7,284 nt of DNA from Gammaproteobacteria bacterium (GCA_024277555.1 JAJRUY010000195.1:1-7284); one strand, 5' to 3'. Positions 1 through 6,738 are shown, counted from the stretch's first letter. Program-made: numbers and translations. Notes: generated by a model from the sequence alone, not told the origin.

Positions 1-19
1 CATAGACAATCAGGTATTT

Positions 20-48
20 CCCCCTGCCAGTACTGCTTTGGCAGGGGG
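20..48. other. Perfect GC-rich inverted repeat (hairpin) upstream of nosB
   Basis: Bases 20-29 (CCCCCTGCCA) are exactly complementary to 39-48 (TGGCAGGGGG), giving a 10-bp GC-rich stem with a 9-base loop. No T run follows on the + strand, so it is not a classical intrinsic terminator by itself. It sits 10 bases before a second hairpin that does end in a T run. The pair may close the upstream transcript, or the first may protect its 3' end from nucleases; both roles are inferred. Confidence 0.7.
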
Positions 49-58
49 AGTTTGCACC

Positions 59-81
59 AAAAAGCGACTTGTCGCTTTTTT
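59..81. terminator. Rho-independent terminator, possibly bidirectional
   Basis: Bases 59-68 (AAAAAGCGAC) are perfectly complementary to 71-80 (GTCGCTTTTT). The practical fold is a 9-bp stem closed by a CTTG loop (68-71), with a run of six T at 76-81 and a matching A run on the other side, so it could stop transcription in either direction. It lies about 120 bases before the nosB start. It probably ends the upstream gene (nosZ is expected in this type of cluster, but it is not in the window) and implies that nosB onward depends on read-through or on its own promoter. Confidence 0.8.
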
Positions 82-200
82 CCATTTTGAAAGCAGGGTG
101 ACGGTTTTTTCATAGAGGCATGATTGCGAAAAGTCATAGCCATCCGTGGTGAAAGTCCGTAGCTTTGTCCTTCGGTTTTTTCGATCCAACAGGTATTGCC

Positions 201-1361
201 ATGTCCAAGCGTGTAATCATTTCCAACTTGCTGATTCTGGCCAGCCTTGCGCTGCTGGCGGCAATCTATTTTGCACCAGCGTGGTGGGTCTCTCTTACAG
301 CTCCCAACTATCCGGAGGACGCCTTTCCGGATGGGGTAAGAATTCATTTCCACATGAATGGCGTGTTCAATGGTTGCAAGAAGATGGAAAAGGACGAAAT
401 TACGGAAGTGGAAGCACTGGATTGTGTGCATGAGATGGATACTATCAACCACTATGTAGGAATGTATCCCATTGCGGCCGGCGGTGTAGTGGAAAGGCCG
501 TTCTCTCTTTTCCTCATGTCCTTTTTTGGGGTGATGTTGCTGGGTTTTGCCTGCACCAAACCAAAAATCCGTGCGCCTCTCATGTCAGCGGGTTTTGCAG
601 CCATCGCCATCTGGATGTATATGACCTGGTATGGAGCCGATGGTTTGAAATACCAGAATGCCGGATATGTCCAGGCGCTGGTTTCCGCCGTGGATCAGGA
701 TTCGGAACGGGAAAAGATGCCGGGCGCAGAGGATTCCGGGAATGCCTGGCTTGAGAGCTTCAAGCGCCGTGCAGGACTTGTCGAACCCGAGGAAGAACAG
801 TCGGAGGTAGAGGATACCAGAAGCCAGAAAGAAGCCAATATCGACTTGCTGAAGACAAATTTCCTTATCGATCAGAAAAAGAAACCGGCTAATGAGAGAG
901 AGGAGTGGGTCGGCAGCAACCTTCAGGTCATGCGCTGGCACTACGAAAAGAGCCTGGGCCGCTACTTCAAGAACATGGATGAAATTAAGCCATTGGTAAA
1001 AACCATGACCATGGCTTCCCATGTGGTGTTTTGGGGTATCATCGCCGCCATGATAATACTGGTCTGGGGGGCACGCAAAAACGGCGGCATCCTGTACTGG
1101 TTGTTGATCCTGGTACCCATGGCGCTCCCCGTGTTTTTCCTCATCGAGTATTCCGCCTGGTTGTGGTGGTATGGCCACAATCTGAATGACATGGGCGCAT
1201 TTACCGTCAAGCCCTTCATGCCCACGGTATTTGGTCAGGGCAAGGTGGCGCAGTTTACCACTCATTCCTACCCCAGCATCGGGTTCGGGCTGATGTTGCT
1301 GATGTCGGCGTTGTTGGCGGTGGCTGCATTGATGCGGCGCAAGGATGCCAGCCAAAAGTGA
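201..1361 (+). CDS. nosB: NosB-like polytopic membrane protein of the nos cluster
   Basis: A 386-residue integral membrane protein. About six hydrophobic segments are visible near residues 6-26, 101-117, 127-145, 272-290, 296-316 and 359-377. The short loops KPKIR (about 120-124), ARK (about 291-293) and the RRK tail are basic and so cytoplasmic, which places the 27-100 and 146-270 regions in the periplasm. The first periplasmic loop carries many possible metal ligands (H49, H51, M52, C59, C75, H77, M79, H84, M88) and the motif WWVSLTAPNYP. The second is long and strongly charged. It was identified as NosB from its place directly before nosD in a cluster with nosG/nosH and from recall of the family's N-terminal sequence style; its molecular function is not known. 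The start ATG at 201 was chosen because it has an AGG element about 7 bases upstream and leads straight into the first membrane helix; an in-frame TTG at 165 would add 12 residues. The TGA stop overlaps the nosD ATG by one base. Confidence 0.77.
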   Translation: MSKRVIISNLLILASLALLAAIYFAPAWWVSLTAPNYPEDAFPDGVRIHFHMNGVFNGCKKMEKDEITEVEALDCVHEMDTINHYVGMYPIAAGGVVERPFSLFLMSFFGVMLLGFACTKPKIRAPLMSAGFAAIAIWMYMTWYGADGLKYQNAGYVQALVSAVDQDSEREKMPGAEDSGNAWLESFKRRAGLVEPEEEQSEVEDTRSQKEANIDLLKTNFLIDQKKKPANEREEWVGSNLQVMRWHYEKSLGRYFKNMDEIKPLVKTMTMASHVVFWGIIAAMIILVWGARKNGGILYWLLILVPMALPVFFLIEYSAWLWWYGHNLNDMGAFTVKPFMPTVFGQGKVAQFTTHSYPSIGFGLMLLMSALLAVAALMRRKDASQK

Positions 1362-2698
1362 TGGCCATACGCCCGTGGGGTTTGCTGCTGTTGTTGCTGT
1401 TGCCGGGACTTTGTTTTGCCGGTGCCCAATCTACCCTGCAGGAGATGATTGACCAGACTCCGGACGGTGAAACCCTGCTGCTGGCGCCCGGCACTTATGC
1501 CGGGCCGGTGGTGGTGACTCGCCCCATTACCATTGATGGGCAAAATAAGGCCATCATCGATGCCGGCGGAAAAGGTTCCGTGGTGGTTCTGAAAACCGAT
1601 GGAGCCACCCTGAAAAATCTGCACCTGACCAATTCCGGTGAATCTGCCAATGATATTGATTCCGGCGTACAGGTGCGTGGTAATTTCAATGTCATCCGGG
1701 ACAATGTTATGGACAATGTGCTGTTCGGTGTTGATTTGCAGCAGTCCAGTAATAACATTGTCAAGCGCAATCGCATCAGCTCCAAGCCGAATTTTCCCTT
1801 GGGGCAGAAAGGCGATTCCGTGCGTCTGTGGTACAGCTTCGACAACAAGATACTGGATAATGTATCTGATCAGGTGCGGGACATGGTGGTCTGGTATTCC
1901 GCCAACAACACCATCTCGGGCAACCGCACCAGCAATGCCCGCTATTCCCTGCATTTCATGTATTCCCGCCATAATCTGGTTGAGAACAATCACTATGTAA
2001 ACAATGCCGTCGGCATTTTTCTTATGTACAGTGATGGTGTGGTGGTAAGGAACAATCATATCGCCCATGCTGCCGGGCCTACCGGCGTTGGCATTGGCTT
2101 TAAGGAAACATCGGACCTGATAATCGAAGGCAATGAGATACTCTATTGCGCCAGCGGGCTGTATATCGATGTCTCCCCCTACCAGCCAGACACTACCAAT
2201 CGCTTTACCAACAACCTGATTGCCTACAATGGCATCGGTATTCGCTTCCTCAATGAATGGCACGGCAATATTTTCAAGGCCAACCGGTTTGTCGATAACC
2301 TGACCCAAATCGCCGTGTCCAGCGGCGGCACGGCCAATCGCAACGACTGGGAAGGAAACTACTGGAGTGACTACGAAGGCTTCGACCAGGATGTCGATGG
2401 CATTGGCGACAGCCCTTATGAGCTGTATACCTATGCTGATCGCTTGTGGCAGGATGTGCGTTATGCACAGTTTTTCAAGGGTTCGCCCTTGTTGGAAGTG
2501 CTGGATTTTCTGGAGCGGCTGGCGCCGTTTTCCGAGCCGCGCCTGCTGGTGCGGGATAAGATGCCCCATCTGAAATTACTGGCGAAAAGTGAAGCCGTTG
2601 CTGTCCAGCCAGAGCAGCAGCCTGAAGCTGCTGCTGAAGATGACCCGGCTGATGTATCCAATGCCCTGGATCTGCTGAAAAGCAGCCTGGAGGATTGA
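1361..2698 (+). CDS. nosD: NosD, periplasmic beta-helix protein for N2O reductase copper-centre assembly
   Basis: A 445-residue exported protein required, with NosF and NosY, to assemble the CuZ site of nitrous oxide reductase. A Sec signal peptide is evident: a short basic start, a run of seven Leu, then LCFA with likely cleavage after about residue 20. The Cys there does not fit a lipobox. From about residue 55 to 335 there are repeated rungs of the N-x-I/V-x-x-N type (such as NIVKRNRIS, NTISGNRTS, NLVENNHYV, VVVRNNHIA, LIIEGNEIL), the signature of a right-handed parallel beta-helix of the CASH/carbohydrate-binding type. The typical NosD ending NYWSDYEGFDQDVDGIGD lies near 333-350. An acidic, Ala/Gln-rich tail follows after about 410. 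The start at ATG 1361 shares its A with the nosB TGA; a GTG at 1358 is the alternative and would add one residue. No good Shine-Dalgarno site is close, so translation probably depends on coupling to nosB. The length is normal for the family. Confidence 0.95.
   Translation: MAIRPWGLLLLLLLPGLCFAGAQSTLQEMIDQTPDGETLLLAPGTYAGPVVVTRPITIDGQNKAIIDAGGKGSVVVLKTDGATLKNLHLTNSGESANDIDSGVQVRGNFNVIRDNVMDNVLFGVDLQQSSNNIVKRNRISSKPNFPLGQKGDSVRLWYSFDNKILDNVSDQVRDMVVWYSANNTISGNRTSNARYSLHFMYSRHNLVENNHYVNNAVGIFLMYSDGVVVRNNHIAHAAGPTGVGIGFKETSDLIIEGNEILYCASGLYIDVSPYQPDTTNRFTNNLIAYNGIGIRFLNEWHGNIFKANRFVDNLTQIAVSSGGTANRNDWEGNYWSDYEGFDQDVDGIGDSPYELYTYADRLWQDVRYAQFFKGSPLLEVLDFLERLAPFSEPRLLVRDKMPHLKLLAKSEAVAVQPEQQPEAAAEDDPADVSNALDLLKSSLED
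2689..2694 (+). promoter_or_regulatory. Ribosome binding site deciding the nosG GTG start
   Basis: GGAGGA lies inside the last codons of nosD, four bases before GTG 2699. It is the only strong ribosome site nearby. It supports a GTG start directly abutting the nosD TGA rather than the out-of-frame TTG at 2695. Confidence 0.65.
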
Positions 2699-3541
2699 GT
2701 GGTCAAGAGCAGCAAGCGCCTGACTCTCAAGCAGAAGGAGCGCCGCAAGTTTCTGGGTTCCATAGCCCTGGCGGTGGGCGTCACGGGTATTTCCCTGCTG
2801 GGCATGGTGCCAGTGATTGGAAAGTGGGTGGAGCGTTTGCGCCCCCCTGGCGCTTTGCTGGAGAAGGAATTCCTGGCTGCCTGTATTAAATGCGGGCAGT
2901 GCGTACAGGTTTGTCCGGTAGAAGCGATCAAACTGGCTGATCTTACAGATGGCCTGGGCATTGGTGTGCCCTATATCGACTCGCGAGCCCAGGCCTGTGA
3001 TTTTTCCTGTGATGGCCTGCAGTGTGTGCTGGCTTGTCCCACTGGCGCGTTGATCCATGAAATCTCGTTTCCATCCCAGGTGGACATGGGCATCGCCAAG
3101 GTGGTGCAACCGGCGCAATGCCTGGCGGTGCTGGGACAGGGATTCAAGGGGCAGGCCAGAGGCCCCGACTTCCCGGGTCTGTTGCGTTATGCCGATATTG
3201 ACCGCTGGAATCCGATCAAGGTTGCCGACCACCCCTACGATCTGGAGCTATGCGATCTTTGCGTACGCCAATGTCCCATTGAGATCAGTATTATCGAGTG
3301 CGCCCTGGAAGACCAGCGCGAGCCAACAGGCAAGGTGGCACGGGTGGCGCAGCGTCAGGAAAATGAATGTCCGCCGAAACATGCCATTGAGCTGCGGGAT
3401 ATCAACGGCGCCATGACGCCGGTGATTCTGGAGGGCTGCGTGGGCTGTGGGGTGTGTGAAATGATTTGCCCGATAGAGCCTGCGGTTATTGTCATGGATG
3501 CCAGCGACAGCCGCGCCAACAGCCGTGGGATGAGGACATGA
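2699..3541 (+). CDS. nosG: NosG, NapG-like periplasmic polyferredoxin with four [4Fe-4S] motifs
   Basis: A 280-residue iron-sulfur protein of the NapG family, thought to relay electrons from the quinol-oxidising partner NosH toward periplasmic NosZ. The N-terminus has a twin-arginine motif (ERRKFLG, residues 14-20) followed by a hydrophobic stretch to about residue 40, so it is exported folded by Tat, or stays anchored by that segment. Four Cys groups are visible: C62-C65-C68-C72P, C100-C104-C109-C113P, C185-C188-C192P (with C201 as a possible partner), and C247-C250-C253-C257P. This is the pattern expected for four cubane clusters. The GTG start follows the nosD stop with no gap, and the gene ends in an ATGA overlap with nosH, so all three are likely co-translated. 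Without context it could be called NapG, but no napA, napB or napD is present and nos genes lie on both sides. Confidence 0.92.
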   Translation: MVKSSKRLTLKQKERRKFLGSIALAVGVTGISLLGMVPVIGKWVERLRPPGALLEKEFLAACIKCGQCVQVCPVEAIKLADLTDGLGIGVPYIDSRAQACDFSCDGLQCVLACPTGALIHEISFPSQVDMGIAKVVQPAQCLAVLGQGFKGQARGPDFPGLLRYADIDRWNPIKVADHPYDLELCDLCVRQCPIEISIIECALEDQREPTGKVARVAQRQENECPPKHAIELRDINGAMTPVILEGCVGCGVCEMICPIEPAVIVMDASDSRANSRGMRT

Positions 3542-4515
3542 GCGGTATGGTTGAATCATTGCGGGTGCTGCTCGGGGGAACGCCCAGGCGCATCTCCAAA
3601 AAGGATATGCCTGAAGAAGTGCGGGAGCTGCATCAACACAAATTTGCAGACAAGGAACGCATCGAAGCCATTCATATCGAACTCAGGGAGAAAGCAGCTA
3701 ACAAACAGCCGGAAAAATGGCGGCGCAAGCGTTGGCTGGTATTGGCAGCGGTCAATCTGTTGTTCCTGGTTTCCTACTATCTGGATATCCAGCTGCTGGA
3801 AGGCGCCCTGACCGCTTCGCGTTTTGCCGGTTTTCACATGGCAGATCTGAACTCCGCCCTGCAGGTGATGCTGGCTTTCAAGCATGTGGTAATCAATCTG
3901 CTGATCGGTACGGTCACGATATTTATTTTGTGGTGGCTGCTGGGTGGGCGCACATTCTGTTCCTGGGTCTGTCCCTATCATCTGGTGGCGGAATGGGCAG
4001 AGATGCTGCATCTGAAACTGGTGAAAAAAGGCTGGGCCAGGGACTATCAGTTTGACCGGCGCTCCCGTACCTGGTTGTGGCTGGTATTCGTGATTCTTGC
4101 CATAGTTACCGGCTACACTATTTATGAAACCATATCGCCTACCGGCATTCTCAGCCGTGCGCTGATCTATGGACCGGGTGTGGCGCTGATCTGGGTGGCA
4201 TTGCTACTGCTGTTCGAGATTTTCTTCTCCCGCCGTGCCTGGTGCCGGTATGCCTGCCCCATTGGTCTCACTTATGGTTTTGTCGGAATTACTTCGCCTT
4301 TTACCGTACATTATGAATTGCCCAATTGCTTCCATGAAGGCGAATGTCGAAAGGTCTGCCTGGTGCCCCATGTGCTGGACACGGTGCTGAAAGGCCGTGC
4401 CAGGGAAATAGAGGTGGATATTGGCGCAGACTGCACCCGTTGTCTGCGTTGTGTCGATGCCTGCCCCACCGGCGCCCTCACGGTCAAATTCAAGGGACTG
4501 GGTGATTTGCTGTGA
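3538..4515 (+). CDS. nosH: NosH, NapH-like membrane quinol dehydrogenase with Fe-S motifs
   Basis: A 325-residue membrane protein of the NapH/MauN family, expected to oxidise quinol in the cytoplasmic membrane together with NosG. After a soluble, charged N-terminus of about 64 residues there are four hydrophobic segments near 65-83, 117-135, 179-196 and 209-230. Two CxxxCP motifs typical of NapH and NosR follow helices 2 and 4 (C141-C145P and C236-C240P). The C-terminal cytoplasmic part has a regular cluster motif, C299-C302-C305-C309P, and an irregular one, C264-x5-C270-x3-C274, in which the usual CP is CLVP. The ATG at 3538 overlaps the nosG TGA (ATGA) and has GGGA about 7 bases upstream. 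ATG 3547 is a fair alternative, since TGAGGA lies 10 bases before it. An in-frame TTG at 3466 would add 24 residues running inside nosG and is unlikely. NosR is excluded by the small size and the lack of an N-terminal FMN-binding domain. Confidence 0.92.
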   Translation: MSGMVESLRVLLGGTPRRISKKDMPEEVRELHQHKFADKERIEAIHIELREKAANKQPEKWRRKRWLVLAAVNLLFLVSYYLDIQLLEGALTASRFAGFHMADLNSALQVMLAFKHVVINLLIGTVTIFILWWLLGGRTFCSWVCPYHLVAEWAEMLHLKLVKKGWARDYQFDRRSRTWLWLVFVILAIVTGYTIYETISPTGILSRALIYGPGVALIWVALLLLFEIFFSRRAWCRYACPIGLTYGFVGITSPFTVHYELPNCFHEGECRKVCLVPHVLDTVLKGRAREIEVDIGADCTRCLRCVDACPTGALTVKFKGLGDLL

Positions 4516-4550
4516 TATTCTTGTGTTTCCAAAGTTTTGAGTGACAAATA

Positions 4551-5417
4551 ATGGCAATGATTGAATTTCATGGCGTCACCAAGCGCTTTCGCCGGGTGGA
4601 AGTGCTCAAGGGTATCGACCTGCAGATCGACCGGGGCGAGCGTGTTGCCCTGGTTGGCTCCAATGGCGCCGGGAAAACCACCATGATTCGTTGTCTGCTG
4701 GGGGAATACCAGTGTGGTGGGAAAGTAACTGTGAATGGTCTGGAGCCGCGCCAGCATCGTACCGATGTTCTCAAACATGTTGGCTTCGTGCCGCAGATAT
4801 CTCCTCCCCTGAAAATGCCGGTAGGGCAGCTGATTCACTTTGCTGCCGGGGTATGTGACAGCGATCCGAAAAACATGATCGCAGTGGCGCAGGAGCTGGG
4901 TCTGGATACCCGCAAGATTCGCCACCAGCCGTTCAACAAGCTTTCCGGTGGGCAGAAACAGAAAATGCTGATCAGCATTGCCCTCGGAAGGGATTGTACG
5001 TTACTGGTGCTGGACGAGCCTGCCGCCAATCTTGATCCGGAAGCACGCCATATCTTTTTTCGGCTGCTCGAGGAAAAGCGCGACAAGGCGGCCATGATCA
5101 TCTCCAGCCACCGTCTGGATGAAGTTGCCCCCCTGGTAAACCGGGTGGTGGAAATGGATCAGGGAGAGATCGTACTCAACGACCATGTGGCGGACGATGT
5201 GGACATGACCAGCATGCTCAGCTGCCGCCTGATTTTGGTGCGTCCCAGCAAGGCTTTCGCCCAGACTGTATCCGAATGGGGTTTTCGGGATGTGCAGGAC
5301 GAAACAGTCTGGGAAGGGCGGGTTGCCGGGCCGGATCGGCTGCGTTTCCTGGGAATGCTTTCCCGTTATGCAGCCATTCTGAAAGGCATCCATCTGGATG
5401 AGGCGCAAGATGCGTAG
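4551..5417 (+). CDS. nosF: NosF, ABC transporter ATP-binding protein
   Basis: A 288-residue ATPase of the NosDFY complex, which uses ATP hydrolysis in the cytoplasm to drive a step in CuZ-site assembly, probably the handling of a sulfur species and copper handover via NosD. All ABC elements are present: Walker A at 36-44 (GSNGAGKTT), Q-loop Q82, signature LSGGQ at 131-135, Walker B LLVLDE at 151-156 with catalytic E156, D-loop LD at 161-162, and switch His H187. A C-terminal extension of about 75 residues after the ATPase core is seen in this subfamily. It begins 35 bases after nosH, the only real gap in the operon apart from the leader. The Shine-Dalgarno site is weak (GAGTGA, 6 bases upstream), and ATG 4557 is a possible second start. 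It overlaps nosL. Its membrane partner NosY is not adjacent but follows after nosL. Confidence 0.95.
   Translation: MAMIEFHGVTKRFRRVEVLKGIDLQIDRGERVALVGSNGAGKTTMIRCLLGEYQCGGKVTVNGLEPRQHRTDVLKHVGFVPQISPPLKMPVGQLIHFAAGVCDSDPKNMIAVAQELGLDTRKIRHQPFNKLSGGQKQKMLISIALGRDCTLLVLDEPAANLDPEARHIFFRLLEEKRDKAAMIISSHRLDEVAPLVNRVVEMDQGEIVLNDHVADDVDMTSMLSCRLILVRPSKAFAQTVSEWGFRDVQDETVWEGRVAGPDRLRFLGMLSRYAAILKGIHLDEAQDA
5400..5403 (+). promoter_or_regulatory. Ribosome binding site inside nosF favouring the nosL start at 5410
   Basis: GAGG ends six bases before ATG 5410, good spacing for a Shine-Dalgarno site. The upstream candidate ATG at 5398 has only AAGG 11 bases before it. The site lies in the last codons of nosF, so nosL translation is probably coupled to nosF. 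Confidence 0.5.
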
Positions 5418-5892
5418 TTTAATCGGCATTCTCGGCTTGCTGCTGGTGCTGGTCGGCTGCTCCGGTGAGCCGGATACGGGGCCGGGCAAGGTGCGTTGGG
5501 ACAGAGAAGTTTGTGTGCGTTGCGCCATGACGGTGAGTGATCACAATTATTCCGCCCAGGTGCGTGGCGGGCCTGCCGGAGAGAAAGGCAAGCTGTACAA
5601 ATTCGATGATATTGGCTGCGCGGTGATCTGGCTGGATCAACAGCCCTGGAAAGACAACCCTTCCACGGAAGTGTGGGTGACGGACTACCGGAATGGCAAC
5701 TGGATCGATGCCCGCAAGGCCTGGTATGTCACGGGAAAAGTCACCCCCATGGGCTATGGACTGGGTGCCACTCCCGATAAAGAAGCAGCAGCGCTGGATT
5801 TTGCAGCAGCGAAGAAGCAAGTCTATATTGTAGAAGAACAAACTCATAGCCATCGTGGCGACAGCCACGGCCATGCCGAACCAGGAGAATAG
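5410..5892 (+). CDS. nosL: NosL, Cu(I)-binding lipoprotein chaperone for NosZ
   Basis: A 160-residue lipoprotein that binds Cu(I) and delivers it to the NosDFY/NosZ assembly path in the periplasm. A short signal with Leu-rich core ends in the lipobox LVGC, giving lipidated C17. The mature protein has the family motif CVRCAM (C35, C38, M40), where a Cys and Met act in copper binding in studied NosL proteins. It also has the conserved KFDDIGC (C70) and TPMGYGLGA near 112-120. A His-rich tail ends the protein (THSHRGDSHGH, four His at about 146-155) and may add a second metal site. The start at 5410 was chosen for its ribosome site; ATG 5398 would add four residues (MRRK) and leave the signal peptide intact. 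It overlaps nosF by 8 bases. It sits between nosF and nosY, unlike the common orders in which nosL follows nosY. Confidence 0.93.
   Translation: MRSLIGILGLLLVLVGCSGEPDTGPGKVRWDREVCVRCAMTVSDHNYSAQVRGGPAGEKGKLYKFDDIGCAVIWLDQQPWKDNPSTEVWVTDYRNGNWIDARKAWYVTGKVTPMGYGLGATPDKEAAALDFAAAKKQVYIVEEQTHSHRGDSHGHAEPGE
5854..5869. repeat. Small inverted repeat at the 3' end of nosL
   Basis: CGTGGC (5854-5859) and GCCACG (5864-5869) form a perfect 6-bp stem with a GACA loop, inside the codons for the His-rich tail. No T run follows, so it is not a terminator. It may be chance, given the GC-rich Arg/Asp/Ser/His codons, or may slow ribosomes or RNA decay before nosY. Confidence 0.4.
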
Positions 5893-5898
5893 CTCTTC

Positions 5899-6726
5899 AT
5901 GAAACACTTGATGCTGACTGCGATAGCGGATATCAGCGAATCCCTTCGCTCGCGCTGGTTTATGGTCTACACCCTGGTTTTTGGCGGGGTGGTGGTAGCG
6001 CTGTTCGTATCCGGCCTGACAGAATCGCGCATCATGGGCTTTACCGGACTGTCGCGGATGCTGGTGACCTACCTGCAGATCACCATGGCGGTGCTGCCAT
6101 TGTTTGTGCTGATTACCACGGTTCGATCTGTTGCCGGTGACAGGGAGGCAGGTATTTTCGAATACATGTTGTCCCTTCCCGTGAGCCTGGCGAGCTGGTT
6201 CTGGGGCAAGCTGTTGGGACGGTTTTTCGTGGTTTTCCTGCCGGTGGTGCTGGCCATGTTCGGTGCCGTTGCCTGGGGTGTTTACAAGGGCGTGGAAATT
6301 CCCTGGACCCAGGTGTTATTCTATACCGGCTTCCTGATTTCTCTGGCCTGGTGCTTTCTCGGCATCGGCATGCTGGTTTCCACCTTGGCGCGTTCCTCTG
6401 ATGTGGCTACCGGTGCGGCGTTTCTCATCTGGTTATTTTTGCTGCTGTTTCTGGATCTGATTCTGCTTGGTTCCCTGATCAAACAGGGGCTACCCCCGGA
6501 AGCCATCATCGCCATTGCCCTGGTCAATCCGTTGCAGGTGTTCCGTACCGGAGCCATGCTGTTGTTTGATCCCCAACTGGTGTTGATGGGGCCTTCCGCC
6601 TATGTGATTCTGGATAATTTCGGGGAAACCGGCTATCTGCTGTGGGCGCTGGTGTATCCGCTGCTGGTGGGTTCCCTGTGTGCATGGCTGGGATACCGCC
6701 TGTTCCGCAAAGGCGATCTGCCTTAG
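5899..6726 (+). CDS. nosY: NosY, ABC-type membrane permease of the NosDFY complex
   Basis: A 275-residue integral membrane protein that forms the transmembrane dimer of NosDFY, linking ATP hydrolysis by NosF to periplasmic NosD. Six hydrophobic segments are visible near 20-40, 55-75, 107-127, 140-163, 171-194 and 248-268, the expected topology for this ABC-2-like family. The cytoplasmic loop between helices 2 and 3 (about 76-105, with SVAGDREAGIFEYMLSLP) is the conserved coupling region that contacts the ATPase. A long periplasmic stretch lies between helices 5 and 6. A good Shine-Dalgarno AGGAG ends 11 bases before ATG 5899, and only 6 bases separate it from nosL. Its length is normal for the family, and no frameshift or missing segment is seen. 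Confidence 0.94.
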   Translation: MKHLMLTAIADISESLRSRWFMVYTLVFGGVVVALFVSGLTESRIMGFTGLSRMLVTYLQITMAVLPLFVLITTVRSVAGDREAGIFEYMLSLPVSLASWFWGKLLGRFFVVFLPVVLAMFGAVAWGVYKGVEIPWTQVLFYTGFLISLAWCFLGIGMLVSTLARSSDVATGAAFLIWLFLLLFLDLILLGSLIKQGLPPEAIIAIALVNPLQVFRTGAMLLFDPQLVLMGPSAYVILDNFGETGYLLWALVYPLLVGSLCAWLGYRLFRKGDLP

Positions 6727-6734
6727 GAGAGGAA
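6725..6734 (+). promoter_or_regulatory. Strong ribosome binding site for the terminal GTG-started gene
   Basis: AGGAGAGGAA begins within the nosY stop codon and contains two overlapping Shine-Dalgarno cores, AGGAG (spacing 9) and GAGGAA (spacing 4). It supports GTG 6739 as a real, well translated start and ties this gene to the nos operon. Confidence 0.65.
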
Positions 6735-6738
6735 GACC

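Noticed and set aside
85..160. FNR/Crp-type operator or sigma-70 promoter upstream of nosB
   Set aside because: A TTGAAA at 87-92 could be a -35 box, but no convincing -10 box follows at 16-18 bases, and no TTGAT-N4-ATCAA palindrome is present. A promoter may exist but is not supported by sequence alone.
146..433. 95-codon + strand frame overlapping the start of nosB
   Set aside because: It is out of frame with nosB, has no family features and covers the first membrane helix of the real gene.
585..1355. Long open frame on the - strand opposite nosB (256 codons)
   Set aside because: It lies wholly antisense to a clear membrane protein gene, its translation is rich in His, Gln and Pro without a recognisable fold, and it has no supporting context.
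1268..2569. 433-codon open frame on the - strand opposite nosD
   Set aside because: It mirrors the regular Asn/Ile repeat codons of nosD, which leave the opposite frame free of stops. NosD on the + strand has a signal peptide and beta-helix rungs and fits the operon.
3466..3537. Extended nosH start at TTG 3466
   Set aside because: It would add 24 residues encoded inside the last nosG Fe-S motif region in another frame, with no ribosome site. ATG 3538 or 3547 fits the operon overlap better.
2699..4515. napGH genes of a periplasmic nitrate reductase operon
   Set aside because: NosG and NosH resemble NapG and NapH, but no napA, napB, napD or napF is present and nosD, nosF, nosL and nosY are certain neighbours.
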